The position numbers and the translations under genes were made by a program. Positions 20,679-31,593 of a DNA stretch of 64,000 nucleotides are shown in pieces; the stretch's first letter is position 1; the number at the start of each line of letters is the position of its first letter. This stretch comes from Bacillus sp. FSL H8-0547 (GTDB taxonomy: Bacteria > Bacillota > Bacilli > Bacillales > Bacillaceae). The DNA lies in the NCBI GenBank assembly GCA_038002745.1, contig JBBODD010000001.1, forward strand, positions 3,100,001-3,164,000. The letters are read 5' to 3'. The notes beneath the pieces are model-generated. The model was not told the DNA's origin and made no database searches. It worked only from the letters and a program-made list of their open reading frames with translations.

Positions 20679-20852
20679 ATGTCAAAAACGGTCGTTCGTA
20701 AAAACGAGTCGCTTGAGGACGCTCTTCGTCGCTTCAAACGTACAGTATCAAAAAGCGGTACTATACAAGAAGCAAGAAAGCGCGAATTCTATGAAAAACC
20801 TAGCGTAAAACGTAAGAAAAAGTCTGAAGCTGCTAGAAAACGCAAATTCTAA
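20679..20852 (+). CDS. rpsU: 30S ribosomal protein S21
   Basis: A 57-residue, strongly basic protein [18 protein letters not shown] ending EAARKRKF, which is ribosomal protein S21. The ATG at 20679 follows GGAGGGAGGG. The longer open frame upstream is not used. It is 13 bases from yqeY, so the two are co-transcribed, as in B. subtilis. Confidence 0.98.
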   Translation: MSKTVVRKNESLEDALRRFKRTVSKSGTIQEARKREFYEKPSVKRKKKSEAARKRKF

Positions 20853-20865
20853 AGAGGGTGGATTT

Positions 20866-21312
20866 ATGAGTCTTCTTGAGCGTTTGAATCAAGATATGAA
20901 ACAAGCGATGAAGAACAAAGAGAAGGACAAACTGGCTGTTATCCGTATGGTGAAAGCCTCATTACAGAATGAAGCCATCAAACTGGGTAAACAGGAGTTG
21001 TCTGCTGAAGAGGAACTGACTGTGTTTTCTCGCGAATTAAAGCAACGTAAAGACTCCCTCCAGGAATTCAGTAAAGCTGATCGCTTAGATTTAGTTGAAA
21101 AGACACAGGCTGAACTTGATATTTTAACTGTATACATGCCTAAGCAGCTGACAGAAGAAGAGCTTACGGCCATCGTTCAGGAAACGATTGCCGAAGTGAA
21201 TGCTGTGTCAAAAGCAGACATGGGGAAAGTTATGGCCGCCATCATGCCTAAGGTTAAAGGTAAGGCTGACGGTGCGCTTGTCAATAAAACTGTAGCTGGA
21301 CAGCTATCATAA
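20866..21312 (+). CDS. yqeY: YqeY, GatB/YqeY domain protein
   Basis: A 148-residue helical protein ([23 protein letters not shown]) equal to the tRNA-binding C-terminal domain seen in GatB amidotransferase subunits. The end has [19 protein letters not shown], the typical family block. It may bind tRNA, but its role is not established. AGAGGGTGG precedes the ATG. It is paired with rpsU and followed by a strong terminator. Confidence 0.93.
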   Translation: MSLLERLNQDMKQAMKNKEKDKLAVIRMVKASLQNEAIKLGKQELSAEEELTVFSRELKQRKDSLQEFSKADRLDLVEKTQAELDILTVYMPKQLTEEELTAIVQETIAEVNAVSKADMGKVMAAIMPKVKGKADGALVNKTVAGQLS

Positions 21313-21321
21313 AAACCGGAA

Positions 21322-21354
21322 AACACTCTGTTCATTTGAACAGAGTGTTTTTTA
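21322..21354 (+). terminator. Terminator after yqeY
   Basis: Perfect 12-bp stem AACACTCTGTTC / GAACAGAGTGTT with an ATTT loop and TTTTATT. Confidence 0.9.
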
Positions 21355-21385
21355 TTGGGTCTTTCCGGAGAATTTTTATTAAAAA

Positions 21386-21412
21386 TGAAACCTATACTTA
21401 AGTAGAAACGTA
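21386..21412 (+). promoter_or_regulatory. SigW-type promoter of yqeZ-floA-yqfB
   Basis: TGAAAC (21386-21391), 17 bases, then CGTA (21409-21412). This is the classical extracytoplasmic SigW signature (TGAAAC, 16-17 bases, CGTA). The B. subtilis yqeZ-yqfA-yqfB operon is a known SigW target. Confidence 0.85.
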
Positions 21413-21451
21413 TTACAGATAGACTGTAAATGGAAGGGGGCCAGCTGAACA

Positions 21452-22780
21452 TTGAGGAGTCATCATAACCGTCTTTTTCATATCTTCTTCGGCATTGTTC
21501 TTTTCCTTTCGCTTTTCGGAAGTGCTTATATACCCGCAGCTGACAATTCACCAGATAAAGTTGCGGTTATCCCCATTGAAGAGACGGTTGAAAAAGGATT
21601 GTCGCAGTTTATCAAGAGGTCATTTAAGGAAGCAGCTGCCGAAAATGCAGACCATATTATTTTAGACATCAATACTCCAGGGGGAGCGGTTGATGCTGCT
21701 CTTGAAATTGCCGATACAATCAGAGGGTCGAAAATCCCTGTAACCGCTTTTATTGACCGCAGGGCGCTGTCTGCCGGAGCGTATATTGCCCTGAATGCAG
21801 ATCAGATTTATATGGTTCCGGGTGCGAAAATGGGATCTGCCGCCATCATTGATCTGGAAGGCAATACAGCAGATAAAAAGGCAGAATCGCTTTGGCTTGC
21901 CGAAATGAAGGAATCAGCTGAGCAAAATAACCGTAATGCCAAATATGCCCTTGCCATGGCAGATCCTGATGTGGATGTGCCTGAATACGGAGCCGGAAAA
22001 GGTGATCTTCTAACACTGAATTCTGAACAGGCGCTTGAGGTCGGTTATTCCGAGGGAACGGCTGAAAATCTGGACAGTTTGCTTGAAAAGCTGAATCTTG
22101 CGTCGGCTGATGTGATTGATATTGAAGTAAGCTTTGCTGAGAAGGTTGCGCGGTTTGTCACAAACCCGATTGTCATCCCTATTTTGCTCTCTATTGGAAG
22201 CCTCGGGCTGATTGTTGAGCTTTACAGTCCAGGTTTCGGACTGCCGGGAATTATGGGACTGTCTTCTCTTTTCCTGTTCTTCTACGGACACTATATTGCG
22301 GGACTTGCAGGACTTGAGACCATCATTCTTTTTGCCGCCGGAATCATTCTTGTGGCAGCTGAGTTTTTCGTACCGGGAGGCATTATAGGATTTATTGGTT
22401 TTGGAGCAATCCTGCTCAGTTTCTTCATCGCCACAGATGACATAGGCTATATGGCCTTTTCGCTTGGGATTGCGCTTTTAGTTGCCGTATCGGCAGCCAT
22501 CATATTTGTAAAGGTGTTTGGAAAACGTATGAATATCTTTAAAAAAATCATCTTGCGTGATTCAACCAATACGGAAAGCGGATATGTCTCGAGCCGCAGC
22601 AGGCTCGAGCTGATCGGCAAAACGGGTGTGGCTTTAACTTCAATGAGGCCTTCGGGCACAGCTCTGATCGAAGATGAGCGCATTGATGTGGTTACAGAAG
22701 GAACGTTTATTGCAAAAGATCAGAAAGTAAAGGTTATTAAAGTAGAGGGCTCACGGGTCGTCGTAAGAGAAATCATTTAA
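21452..22780 (+). CDS. yqeZ: YqeZ, NfeD-family membrane serine protease
   Basis: A 442-residue protein with a signal-like N-terminus (about 8-28), a ClpP-like protease domain (DINTPGGAVDAALEIADTI, ALSAGAYIALNADQIYMVPGAKMGSAAII), four to five membrane helices (about 235-365) and a C-terminal OB-fold NfeD domain (LIGKTGVALTSMRPSGTALI). NfeD proteins pair with flotillin-like proteins and affect membrane microdomains. The start is TTG at 21452 after GGAAGGGGG, with no better codon nearby. It is the first gene of the SigW-type operon, with FloA next. Confidence 0.9.
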   Translation: MRSHHNRLFHIFFGIVLFLSLFGSAYIPAADNSPDKVAVIPIEETVEKGLSQFIKRSFKEAAAENADHIILDINTPGGAVDAALEIADTIRGSKIPVTAFIDRRALSAGAYIALNADQIYMVPGAKMGSAAIIDLEGNTADKKAESLWLAEMKESAEQNNRNAKYALAMADPDVDVPEYGAGKGDLLTLNSEQALEVGYSEGTAENLDSLLEKLNLASADVIDIEVSFAEKVARFVTNPIVIPILLSIGSLGLIVELYSPGFGLPGIMGLSSLFLFFYGHYIAGLAGLETIILFAAGIILVAAEFFVPGGIIGFIGFGAILLSFFIATDDIGYMAFSLGIALLVAVSAAIIFVKVFGKRMNIFKKIILRDSTNTESGYVSSRSRLELIGKTGVALTSMRPSGTALIEDERIDVVTEGTFIAKDQKVKVIKVEGSRVVVREII

Positions 22781-22796
22781 TTGAAGGAGGAACAAA

Positions 22797-23786
22797 ATGG
22801 ATCCATCATTGCTGCTCACGTTAGGCTTAATTGTTATAGGTGTCATTGTACTAGGTGTTTTATTTACCTTTGTGCCGATTGCACTGTGGATTTCAGCACT
22901 TGCTGCAGGGGTAAGAATCAGTATTTTCACCCTGATTGGGATGAGGCTTCGCCGAGTAAGTCCGAACAGAATCATTAATCCGCTCATTAAAGCGCATAAG
23001 GCTGGACTCGGAGTAACCATCAATCAGCTTGAAAGCCATTATCTTGCCGGAGGGAACGTAGACCGGGTTGTAAATGCTTTGATTGCAGCTGAGCGCGCCA
23101 ACATCGAACTGACATTTGAGCGCTGTGCAGCTATTGACCTGGCTGGACGCGATGTTCTTGAAGCCGTTCAGATGAGTGTAAATCCAAAAGTGATTGAAAC
23201 GCCGTTTATTGCAGGGGTTGCTATGGACGGAATCGAAGTAAAAGCAAAAGCGCGCATCACAGTCCGCGCAAACATTGAAAGACTTGTCGGGGGTGCCGGC
23301 GAAGACACCATTATTGCACGGGTAGGAGAAGGAATCGTAAGTACAATCGGTTCATCTGACAATCATAAAAAAGTTCTTGAAAACCCGGATAGGATTTCTC
23401 AGACGGTATTAAACAAAGGACTTGATTCCGGGACTGCTTTTGAAATTCTGTCGATCGATATCGCGGATGTGGATATCGGCAAAAACATCGGGGCGATTCT
23501 GCAGACTGACCAGGCTGAAGCAGATAAGAAAATTGCCCAGGCAAAAGCTGAAGAACGCCGTGCGATGGCGGTCGCTCTTGAACAGGAAATGAATGCTAGA
23601 ACGCAGGAAATGAGAGCGAAGGTTGTGGAGGCAGAAGCTACAGTCCCGCTTGCTATGGCAGAAGCACTGCGCAATGGAAAAATCGGCGTGATGGACTATA
23701 TGAATTTTGAAAATATACATGCTGATACAGGCATGAGAGATTCAATTGGTAAGCTTTCGAAAGATCAGCCTGATCATGAAGAATAG
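22797..23786 (+). CDS. floA: FloA, flotillin-like membrane microdomain scaffold
   Basis: A 329-residue protein (B. subtilis YqfA). The N-terminal hydrophobic hairpin (about 4-50) anchors it; an SPFH/PHB-like domain follows ([17 protein letters not shown]... to about 210); then comes a Glu/Ala-rich coiled coil (about 230-300, [21 protein letters not shown]). FloA organises functional membrane microdomains together with FloT. AAGGAGG stands before ATG 22797. It is flanked by yqeZ (NfeD) and yqfB, the expected partner set. Confidence 0.95.
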   Translation: MDPSLLLTLGLIVIGVIVLGVLFTFVPIALWISALAAGVRISIFTLIGMRLRRVSPNRIINPLIKAHKAGLGVTINQLESHYLAGGNVDRVVNALIAAERANIELTFERCAAIDLAGRDVLEAVQMSVNPKVIETPFIAGVAMDGIEVKAKARITVRANIERLVGGAGEDTIIARVGEGIVSTIGSSDNHKKVLENPDRISQTVLNKGLDSGTAFEILSIDIADVDIGKNIGAILQTDQAEADKKIAQAKAEERRAMAVALEQEMNARTQEMRAKVVEAEATVPLAMAEALRNGKIGVMDYMNFENIHADTGMRDSIGKLSKDQPDHEE

Positions 23787-23816
23787 GAATCAGCCCAAAT
23801 CAGGAGGTGCTGATGG

Positions 23817-24308
23817 ATGGAATGGATCGATTTTCTTTTAAACAACCCGCTTGTGATAGCAGGTCTTATCTTTGCTATTTCCTCCCTGTTCGGAAAAAAA
23901 GCGAGAGATAAAAAAGCAGAAGCGCAGCGTGATCGAAAAAGAAAACCTGCATCTGTACCAAATCAGTCTGCCGCCCCGCATAAAGCGGAGGCTGAAAAAA
24001 CGGGCAGGGAATCGTTTGAAGAAGCAAAGGAACGAATGAAAGAAGCGGCTAAAACAATTGAAGCAAGATATAAGTCTGCTAAAAGCACCCTGCCGAATGC
24101 AGACGGCGGTACGGTTTCAAAGAATGTGACAGAAATAAAGGAGCAGGCGGATCAGTTTATGCAGCAGACAGCTCAAAAGGCTCCTGCTGCTCCTAAGAAA
24201 ACACCTGCAGCTGCAAGAGATGATATTGTCCGGGGAATTATCTGGAGCGAGATCATCGGACCGCCGCGATCTAAAAAGCCGCACAGGGCAGCAAGGCGGC
24301 AACTTTAA
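23817..24308 (+). CDS. yqfB: YqfB, third gene of the floA operon
   Basis: A 163-residue protein with one N-terminal hydrophobic segment (WIDFLLNNPLVIAGLIFAISSLFG), followed by a long charged, Lys/Glu/Ala-rich, probably helical and disordered tail with GIIWSEIIGPPRS near the end. CAGGAGGTG precedes the ATG. Identity rests on operon position; I know no function. It is co-transcribed with floA and ends before a hairpin terminator. Confidence 0.75.
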   Translation: MEWIDFLLNNPLVIAGLIFAISSLFGKKARDKKAEAQRDRKRKPASVPNQSAAPHKAEAEKTGRESFEEAKERMKEAAKTIEARYKSAKSTLPNADGGTVSKNVTEIKEQADQFMQQTAQKAPAAPKKTPAAARDDIVRGIIWSEIIGPPRSKKPHRAARRQL

Positions 24309-24319
24309 AAAAATGTGTT

Positions 24320-24368
24320 AGAACCCCCTTTAAACTCATACACATGAGATGAGAGGGGGTTCTTTTTT
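24320..24368 (+). terminator. Terminator of the yqeZ-floA-yqfB operon, overlapping the yqfC ribosome binding site
   Basis: Outer stem AGAACCCCC (24320-24328) / GGGGGTTCT (24355-24363), inner stem CTCAT / ATGAG, then TTTTTT. The right arm holds the GGGGG that is the only ribosome binding site for yqfC (ATG 24369). Confidence 0.85.
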
Positions 24369-24656
24369 ATGGCGAAAAAATGGCGGCAGAACGTTGCTAA
24401 ATGGATCACGCGAACAATTGAAATACCCCAGGATGTCATGATGGATCTTCCCCGCATCACGATGATCGGCCAAATACATATTTATATAGAAAATCACAGA
24501 GGGCTGCTTACATTTACAGACAATGAGCTGAGGCTTCTGTTAAAACAGGGGCAGCTTCAAATAAAGGGAGAAGCTTTTGTCATTAAAACGATTCTGCCTG
24601 AAGAGATTCTTCTGCAGGGGAAAATTGATCAGGTCAATTACTTGGAACAATCTTAA
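24369..24656 (+). CDS. yqfC: Sporulation protein YqfC
   Basis: A 95-residue protein of the YqfC/YabP-like family: WITRTIEIPQDVMMDLPRITMIGQIHIYIENHRG followed by LLKQGQLQIKGEAFVIKTI. This small beta-rich fold is found in sporulation genes of the mother cell. yqfC-yqfD is a SigE-dependent pair in B. subtilis. A CATACACAT sequence at 24337-24345 resembles a SigE -10, but no convincing -35 was seen. Its binding site GGGGG lies within the upstream terminator stem. It is followed by yqfD after 16 bases. Confidence 0.88.
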   Translation: MAKKWRQNVAKWITRTIEIPQDVMMDLPRITMIGQIHIYIENHRGLLTFTDNELRLLLKQGQLQIKGEAFVIKTILPEEILLQGKIDQVNYLEQS

Positions 24657-24672
24657 AAATCGGGGGATGACG

Positions 24673-25857
24673 ATGAAAAATCAATGGATGCATTTCTTTT
24701 ACGGCGTGATAAAAGTAACAGCAGCGGGAAGAGGAACGGAACGGTTTGTGAATGACTGCATCAGACAGGGAATCCCTGTCTGGAATGTGAGAAAAGAAGA
24801 GAATGGACTCTCTTTTTTTATTCGCCTGAAAGATGTACATGCCTTGAGGCGGGCGGCAAGAAAAAGCGAGTGCAAGTGTTCGCTTCAAAAAGTGTCGGGA
24901 CTCCCGTTTCTTATCCAAAAGTCACTTAAAAACAGCGGCTTTGTTATCGGATTCACCCTGTTCTTTGCTGTCATCCTGCTCCTCTCCAATATGATTTGGG
25001 GGATCGATGTGAAAGGCGCAAAGCCGAGCACGGAGCATAAAATCATGAAAGAGCTGGATGCAATGGGGGTGAAAACAGGAAGGCTGCAGTTCATGACGCT
25101 TGATCCTGATTCCATCCAGAAAAAGCTGACAGACAACATAAGCGAATTGACATGGGTGGGTGTTGAGCTCAGGGGTACGCGTTTCCACTTTGAGGTTGTC
25201 GAAAAGAATGAACCTGAAAAAACAGCAGAAGCAGGACCTCAGCATATTGTAGCGAAAAAGAAAGCGGTCATTACAAAGATGTATGTTGAAAAAGGACAGC
25301 CTTCCGTGACCATTCATGATCATGTTGAAAAAGGGCAGCTGCTCGTTTCCGGATTAATCGGCGGCGAAAAAAAGAAGCAGCTTGTTGCGGCTAAAGCGGA
25401 AATTCTGGGTGAAACCTGGTACAAATCTGAAATTACGGTTCCGTCAAAACAGACATTTCAGCTTTATTCCGGCAGCGAAGTAAGAAAAACGTACCTTTCA
25501 GTTGGTTCAGCTGATCTCCAGATTTGGGGATTTAATCAGGACCTTTTCGCAAAATATGAAGAGGAAAATGATATCAGGCCGCTCCGATTTTTAAAATGGA
25601 CTCTGCCGCTCGGATTCGGCCAAAAAATCTACCGTGAAAAAGAAGTTTTTGAAAAACAATATACAGAGAAAGAGGCGCGCGCTGCTGCGATTGATCAGGG
25701 CAAAAAAGAGCTCCTTGGACAATTAGGAGAAGATGCAGAGGTGAAGGGTCAAAAAGTTTTGCACCAGACGAACGAGAATGGTAAAGTAAAACTAACAGTG
25801 CTCTACCAAGTTATAGAAAATATCGTAAAAACAACACCAATTGTTCAGGGAGACTAA
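24673..25857 (+). CDS. yqfD: Sporulation protein YqfD
   Basis: A 394-residue protein with a cytoplasmic N-terminal region, one membrane helix (about residues 90-112, GFVIGFTLFFAVILLLSN) and a long outer C-terminal domain with the WGIDVKG and LGFGQKIYREKEV blocks of the YqfD family, required for efficient sporulation in B. subtilis. The start is the ATG at 24673 after CGGGGGATGA; the ATG at 24667 overlaps the binding site. It lies directly before phoH (3-base gap), so phoH may be read partly from it. Confidence 0.9.
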   Translation: MKNQWMHFFYGVIKVTAAGRGTERFVNDCIRQGIPVWNVRKEENGLSFFIRLKDVHALRRAARKSECKCSLQKVSGLPFLIQKSLKNSGFVIGFTLFFAVILLLSNMIWGIDVKGAKPSTEHKIMKELDAMGVKTGRLQFMTLDPDSIQKKLTDNISELTWVGVELRGTRFHFEVVEKNEPEKTAEAGPQHIVAKKKAVITKMYVEKGQPSVTIHDHVEKGQLLVSGLIGGEKKKQLVAAKAEILGETWYKSEITVPSKQTFQLYSGSEVRKTYLSVGSADLQIWGFNQDLFAKYEEENDIRPLRFLKWTLPLGFGQKIYREKEVFEKQYTEKEARAAAIDQGKKELLGQLGEDAEVKGQKVLHQTNENGKVKLTVLYQVIENIVKTTPIVQGD

Positions 25858-25860
25858 ATC

Positions 25861-26820
25861 ATGCCAGAAGAACTCATTACGATAAATCTGCAAGTGGAAA
25901 ATCCAAACGAAGCAGCCTCTCTTTTTGGAAACAATGATGTACACCTGAAGCGGATGGAAGATGAGCTTTCCGTGACAATCGTATCAAGAGGCGAAGCTGT
26001 CTATGTAAATGGAGAAGAAGAGAATGCAAATATAGCAGGTGATGTGCTTGCGTCGCTTCAGGTTCTCCTTAAAAGAGGAATAGCCATCAGCGAACGCGAC
26101 GTCATCTATGGTATTGAAATGGCAAAAAAACACAAGCTTGACGAATTTGAAGCCCTGTATGTTGAGGAAGTAAGCAAAAATGCGCAGGGAAAATCCATCA
26201 GAGTCAAAACTCTCGGTCAAAGACATTATGTGTCTTCTATCCGCAATAAGGATCTGATATTCGGCATCGGCCCTGCAGGAACAGGCAAAACGTATCTCGC
26301 CGTTGTAATGGCGGTCAGTGCGCTTAAGAATAATCAAGTAAAAAGGATCATTCTCACGCGGCCTGCTGTTGAAGCAGGAGAAAGTCTAGGCTTCCTGCCT
26401 GGAGACCTCAAAGAAAAAGTCGATCCGTATTTGCGCCCGCTCTATGATGCGCTTCACGATGTTCTCGGAACGGAACATACGCAGCGGCTGATTGAGAGAG
26501 GCACCATCGAAATTGCGCCTCTTGCCTATATGAGAGGAAGAACGCTCGATGATGCGTTTGTTATTTTGGATGAAGCCCAGAATACAACACCGGCACAGAT
26601 GAAAATGTTTTTAACAAGACTCGGATTTGGTTCGAAAATGGTCATTACCGGTGATATTACACAGGTTGACCTGCCGAGAGGCGTCCAGTCGGGTCTTGCT
26701 GCAGCAAGGGATACACTCAGTTCTGTAAGCGGTATAGCGTTTAATGAACTGCAGCAGTCAGACGTCGTGCGCCATCCGCTTGTAGCGAAAATCATTGAAG
26801 CATATGACAAGACAAAGTGA
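25861..26820 (+). CDS. phoH: PhoH-family ATPase (YbeZ-like)
   Basis: A 319-residue P-loop ATPase. Walker A is GPAGTGKT at about residues 138-145 and Walker B is FVILDEAQN near residue 232, followed by the sensor VITGDITQVDLPRGVQSGL. The N-terminal ~110 residues are a KH-like/PhoH N domain. PhoH/YbeZ proteins are linked to RNA helicase activity and to rRNA maturation with YbeY, which is encoded nearby. It is followed by a terminator that overlaps its stop codon. Confidence 0.94.
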   Translation: MPEELITINLQVENPNEAASLFGNNDVHLKRMEDELSVTIVSRGEAVYVNGEEENANIAGDVLASLQVLLKRGIAISERDVIYGIEMAKKHKLDEFEALYVEEVSKNAQGKSIRVKTLGQRHYVSSIRNKDLIFGIGPAGTGKTYLAVVMAVSALKNNQVKRIILTRPAVEAGESLGFLPGDLKEKVDPYLRPLYDALHDVLGTEHTQRLIERGTIEIAPLAYMRGRTLDDAFVILDEAQNTTPAQMKMFLTRLGFGSKMVITGDITQVDLPRGVQSGLAAARDTLSSVSGIAFNELQQSDVVRHPLVAKIIEAYDKTK

Positions 26821-26851
26821 CCCGGGCGGCCCGTTTTCGGGTCACTTTTTT
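26816..26851 (+). terminator. Terminator at the phoH stop
   Basis: Stem AGTGACCCG / CGGGTCACT (26816-26824, 26838-26846) with a GC-rich loop, then TTTTTT. The left arm includes the phoH stop codon. Confidence 0.88.
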
Positions 26852-26882
26852 CAGGAATGCAAAGGGGAGCGGGGGTGATGTT

Positions 26883-29060
26883 ATGAAAACAAAGCGAAGT
26901 GCAAAGCTCAGTCAGCTCATTGAAACGTTAAAGCATTATAAGTTTATACATATTTCCATGTATTTTTTGCTTGCTGCTGTCATTTTTGTCTCACTTTACA
27001 GCAATGTAAAGCCGGAAACGGTTGATGTTGAACTTTTTACTTACTCTGATCAGACAATCATAGCTCCGACTCAGGCGGAAGATACGTTTGAAACAGAGAG
27101 CAAACGGCAGGAAGCGTACGATGCCGTTCAAGATGAATATGTCTTGAGAAAAGACTATGTCGTAAACCGCGTAGAAGTCATAACATCGATTTTTGACTTT
27201 GTAAAAGAAACAAACAAAGAGACGGCAGATGAAATAAAGCTGCAAAATGAAAGTGTGACTGAAGGCGAAGAGGCATACACAATATCAATTGACGAAAAGC
27301 TCACTCGGCTGAAGGACAAGCTTACAGAAGATATCAGAGAAAAAATTTCAGATGATACATTCACTGCCCTTCTTGAATCCTCCGATAATGAGCTGAACAT
27401 AGCCAAGGATGCAGCGGTCACCGCAGTTAACAGGGTGATGAGCGAGGAAATTCCCCTGCAGAAGCAGGATGAGGCAAAGGATCTGGTTGAAGAGGACCTT
27501 ACATCCTCAAATTTAAGGGCGGACTTACTGAAAGCAGCGATTGAGCTCGGAAGATATGCCGTTATAGCGAACTATGTTTTTGATCTTGATGCGACAGAAG
27601 AGAAAAAGCAGCAGGCATACGATGATGTAAATGAAGTACAGATTAAACAGGGGCAGATTCTTGTTGAAGAAGGCGGTTACATCAGCAGGGATATCTACCG
27701 CAAGCTTGATCTTGTAGGTCTTCTAGACAATAAGCTTGCTTTGAAGCCGTTTGCGGGTCTTCTGCTTGTGATTCTGCTGATCCTTGCGGCGCTCATTTAT
27801 TATTTTGAGGCTCCTGACAGGCAGCCGCACAGAAAAAATCATTCTCTCATTCTGTATGTCCTGATATTCAGCATTACAATTCTGCTGATTAAAATCATCA
27901 GCTTCTTTCAGGAAATCAATTATAATAACGTAGGGTATCTCGTTCCTGTCGCTATGGGAGCCATGCTGATCAAGCTGCTACTCCATGAAAGACTGGCCAT
28001 TTTGACAAGCATTATATTTGCTGTGTGCGGCAGCATTATCTTTAATGAAGGCGTAACGGGGACATTCAATTTCACCATCGGAATCTACTTCCTGTTCGGC
28101 AGTATAGCAGGAGTCCTCTTTTTGAACGACCAGAACGTCAGATCAAGAATTTTGCAGACAGGATTGTTTGTGTCGCTGATCAACATCATGATCATCACAG
28201 CCATCACCCTGATACAAAACGGAAGCTACTCGAATATTGAGCTTGGCTCTTATTTCATAATGGCTCTTGCTTCCGGACTCATATCGTCTGTGCTGACAAT
28301 TGGATTCATGCCGTTTTTTGAAACGGGATTCGGCATTCTCTCCACGATGAAACTGATCGAGCTGTCGAACCCGAATCACCCTCTGCTCAGAAAAATTCTG
28401 ACTGAAACACCTGGGACGTATCATCACAGTGTCATGGTCGCAAATCTTTCAGAAGCAGCGTGCGAGGCAATCGGCGCGAATGGACTGCTTGCCCGCGTGG
28501 GAGCCTATTACCATGATATCGGAAAAACAAAACGGCCTCAGTACTTTATTGAGAACCAGATGAATATTGAGAATCCGCATGATAAGCTGTCTCCTCAGCT
28601 AAGTAAAAATGTGATTATCGCACATGCTTCAGACGGTGCGGAAATGCTGAGAAAACACAAAATGCCTAAAGAGTTTGTGGATATTGCAGAACAGCATCAC
28701 GGGACAACCCTGCTGAAGTTTTTCTATCATAAAGCTAAGCAGAACCACCCTGACATATACGAAGAAGAGTTCAGATATCCCGGACCGAAGCCGCAGACAA
28801 AAGAAATCGCGATAATTTCGATTGCAGACAGTGTAGAGGCTGCGGTAAGATCCATGTCGAGTCCGACACCGGATAAAATTGAGAAGCTGATACGCGGAAT
28901 TATTGCGGACAGGCTTCAGGACCATCAGCTGAATGAGTGTGATCTGACACTGAGGGAACTGGACATCATTGCGAAATCATTCAGCGAAACATTAAAGGGA
29001 ATATTCCATTCAAGAATCGAATATCCGGAAATTACAAAACAGAAGGTGAAACAGGCATGA
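26883..29060 (+). CDS. pgpH: PgpH, 7TM-HD cyclic-di-AMP phosphodiesterase
   Basis: A 725-residue membrane protein. One N-terminal helix (about 22-42) is followed by a large extracytoplasmic region (about 45-290), seven membrane helices (about 300-490) and a cytoplasmic HD domain with [11 protein letters not shown] (about 511-521) and [11 protein letters not shown] (about 541). The class (YqfF/PgpH) hydrolyses c-di-AMP, the Firmicute second messenger controlling potassium and cell wall. ATG 26883 after GAGCGGGGGTGATG is chosen; the open frame upstream overlaps the terminator. It overlaps ybeY by 4 bases. Confidence 0.95.
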   Translation: MKTKRSAKLSQLIETLKHYKFIHISMYFLLAAVIFVSLYSNVKPETVDVELFTYSDQTIIAPTQAEDTFETESKRQEAYDAVQDEYVLRKDYVVNRVEVITSIFDFVKETNKETADEIKLQNESVTEGEEAYTISIDEKLTRLKDKLTEDIREKISDDTFTALLESSDNELNIAKDAAVTAVNRVMSEEIPLQKQDEAKDLVEEDLTSSNLRADLLKAAIELGRYAVIANYVFDLDATEEKKQQAYDDVNEVQIKQGQILVEEGGYISRDIYRKLDLVGLLDNKLALKPFAGLLLVILLILAALIYYFEAPDRQPHRKNHSLILYVLIFSITILLIKIISFFQEINYNNVGYLVPVAMGAMLIKLLLHERLAILTSIIFAVCGSIIFNEGVTGTFNFTIGIYFLFGSIAGVLFLNDQNVRSRILQTGLFVSLINIMIITAITLIQNGSYSNIELGSYFIMALASGLISSVLTIGFMPFFETGFGILSTMKLIELSNPNHPLLRKILTETPGTYHHSVMVANLSEAACEAIGANGLLARVGAYYHDIGKTKRPQYFIENQMNIENPHDKLSPQLSKNVIIAHASDGAEMLRKHKMPKEFVDIAEQHHGTTLLKFFYHKAKQNHPDIYEEEFRYPGPKPQTKEIAIISIADSVEAAVRSMSSPTPDKIEKLIRGIIADRLQDHQLNECDLTLRELDIIAKSFSETLKGIFHSRIEYPEITKQKVKQA

Positions 29061-29539
29061 ACAGAATCATAATCGATATGGAGGATGAAACAGAACAGCT
29101 CGCACAGGACCAGCTTTCAATGGTCGAAAATCTGCTGCAGCACGCGGCTCAAACAGAGAACGTGCCTCAGGATGCAGAGCTTTCTGTTACGTTCGTAGAC
29201 AATCAGAGAATTCAGGAAGTAAACAGAGAGTACCGGAACAAAGATCAAGTAACGGACGTCATTTCTTTTGCGATGGAAGAACTGGGTGAAGGCGAGGTTT
29301 CAATCGTCGGCGGGGAAGATATGCCACGCATCCTCGGGGATATCATCATTTCTGTGCCCCGTGCAAAGGAACAGGCGGAAGAATACGGCCATTCTTTTAC
29401 GAGAGAACTCGGATTTCTGGCTGTTCACGGTCTTCTTCATTTGCTCGGATATGACCACATGACAGAAGATGATGAAAAAAAGATGTTCGGCAAACAAAAG
29501 GATATTCTCGATGCGTATGGACTTAAAAGAGAAGTCTGA
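29057..29539 (+). CDS. ybeY: YbeY, endoribonuclease for 16S rRNA maturation
   Basis: A 160-residue metalloprotein. The zinc motif [11 protein letters not shown] (near residues 124-134) and the upstream [15 protein letters not shown] and [11 protein letters not shown] are diagnostic. YbeY is needed for 16S 3' end processing and ribosome quality control. The start ATGA overlaps the pgpH stop; its own end overlaps the dgkA start. Translational coupling in pgpH-ybeY-dgkA is likely. Confidence 0.96.
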   Translation: MNRIIIDMEDETEQLAQDQLSMVENLLQHAAQTENVPQDAELSVTFVDNQRIQEVNREYRNKDQVTDVISFAMEELGEGEVSIVGGEDMPRILGDIIISVPRAKEQAEEYGHSFTRELGFLAVHGLLHLLGYDHMTEDDEKKMFGKQKDILDAYGLKREV

Positions 29540-29888
29540 GCGTGAACGGTTTTTAAAAAGTTTTTATTATGCATGGCAGGGGATAAAGATGACCCTGATT
29601 CATGAGCGGAACTTTCAGATTCATGCAGCTGTATGTCTGATCGTGACAGGGGCCGGGCTGTACTTTCACCTGTCTGCAGTCGAATGGATCATCGTTCTTT
29701 TCCTAATGGGAGGAATGCTCTCGCTTGAGCTCATGAATACGGCGGTAGAGCGTGTTGTTGACCTTGTAACCGCCGACTATCACCCGCTTGCAAAGGCAGC
29801 CAAAGATGCAGCAGCCGGCGCTGTTTTGATTTATGCCATTCTTGCGGTTATGATAGGGTTACTCATTTTCTTTCCAAAGATCCTTTAA
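29511..29888 (+). CDS. dgkA: Undecaprenol/diacylglycerol kinase family protein
   Basis: A 125-residue membrane kinase of the DgkA family with three helices: [13 protein letters not shown], then [30 protein letters not shown] with the catalytic Glu/Asn region, then [31 protein letters not shown] lies between the last two. In B. subtilis the equivalent enzyme phosphorylates undecaprenol. The start is taken as ATG 29511, with AAAGG eight bases upstream; ATG 29517 (MDLKEK) is the alternative. It overlaps the end of ybeY by 29 bases in another frame. Confidence 0.9.
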   Translation: MRMDLKEKSERERFLKSFYYAWQGIKMTLIHERNFQIHAAVCLIVTGAGLYFHLSAVEWIIVLFLMGGMLSLELMNTAVERVVDLVTADYHPLAKAAKDAAAGAVLIYAILAVMIGLLIFFPKIL

Positions 29889-29964
29889 GTTATGAGAAAA
29901 TTCTTACAATTAAATTACATTTGCGGCAATCAGGTGAAATTTCATTCCGGCAGAGGTAAAATAG

Positions 29965-31300
<1,336 letters not shown>

Positions 31301-31417
31301 AGGCTCCTTGAAATTAACAAATTTTATCTAACATGAAACGAAGGATGTTCGGTCAAGATAACGGTATAGAATTGGATAACAGCTTGCTTCTCTTAACAAC
31401 AGAAAGGCGGGGTTAAC

Positions 31418-31561
31418 ATGCTTGATTTTACCTGGAAAGTGTTCATTCAGACAGGTAATATTGATACCTATCTTCTTTTTAAGGAAATGGAAAAAGATAC
31501 TGGTGACGGACCCGATTTACATGATCATGAGGTGACAGAAGCGGACTTTCCAATTTCGTGA
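31418..31561 (+). CDS. yqzL: YqzL family protein, 47 residues
   Basis: A 47-codon frame from ATG 31418 to TGA 31561, with AAAGGCGGGG upstream. The product starts MLDFTWKVFIQTGNIDTYLLF and ends EADFPIS; it is acidic and has no membrane helix. Position between era and recO and the length match YqzL of B. subtilis. Function is unknown to me. It is probably co-transcribed with recO, 32 bases downstream. Confidence 0.85.
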   Translation: MLDFTWKVFIQTGNIDTYLLFKEMEKDTGDGPDLHDHEVTEADFPIS

Positions 31562-31593
31562 TCTGACCGAATCCTTCTGGATGGTGAGAATGA

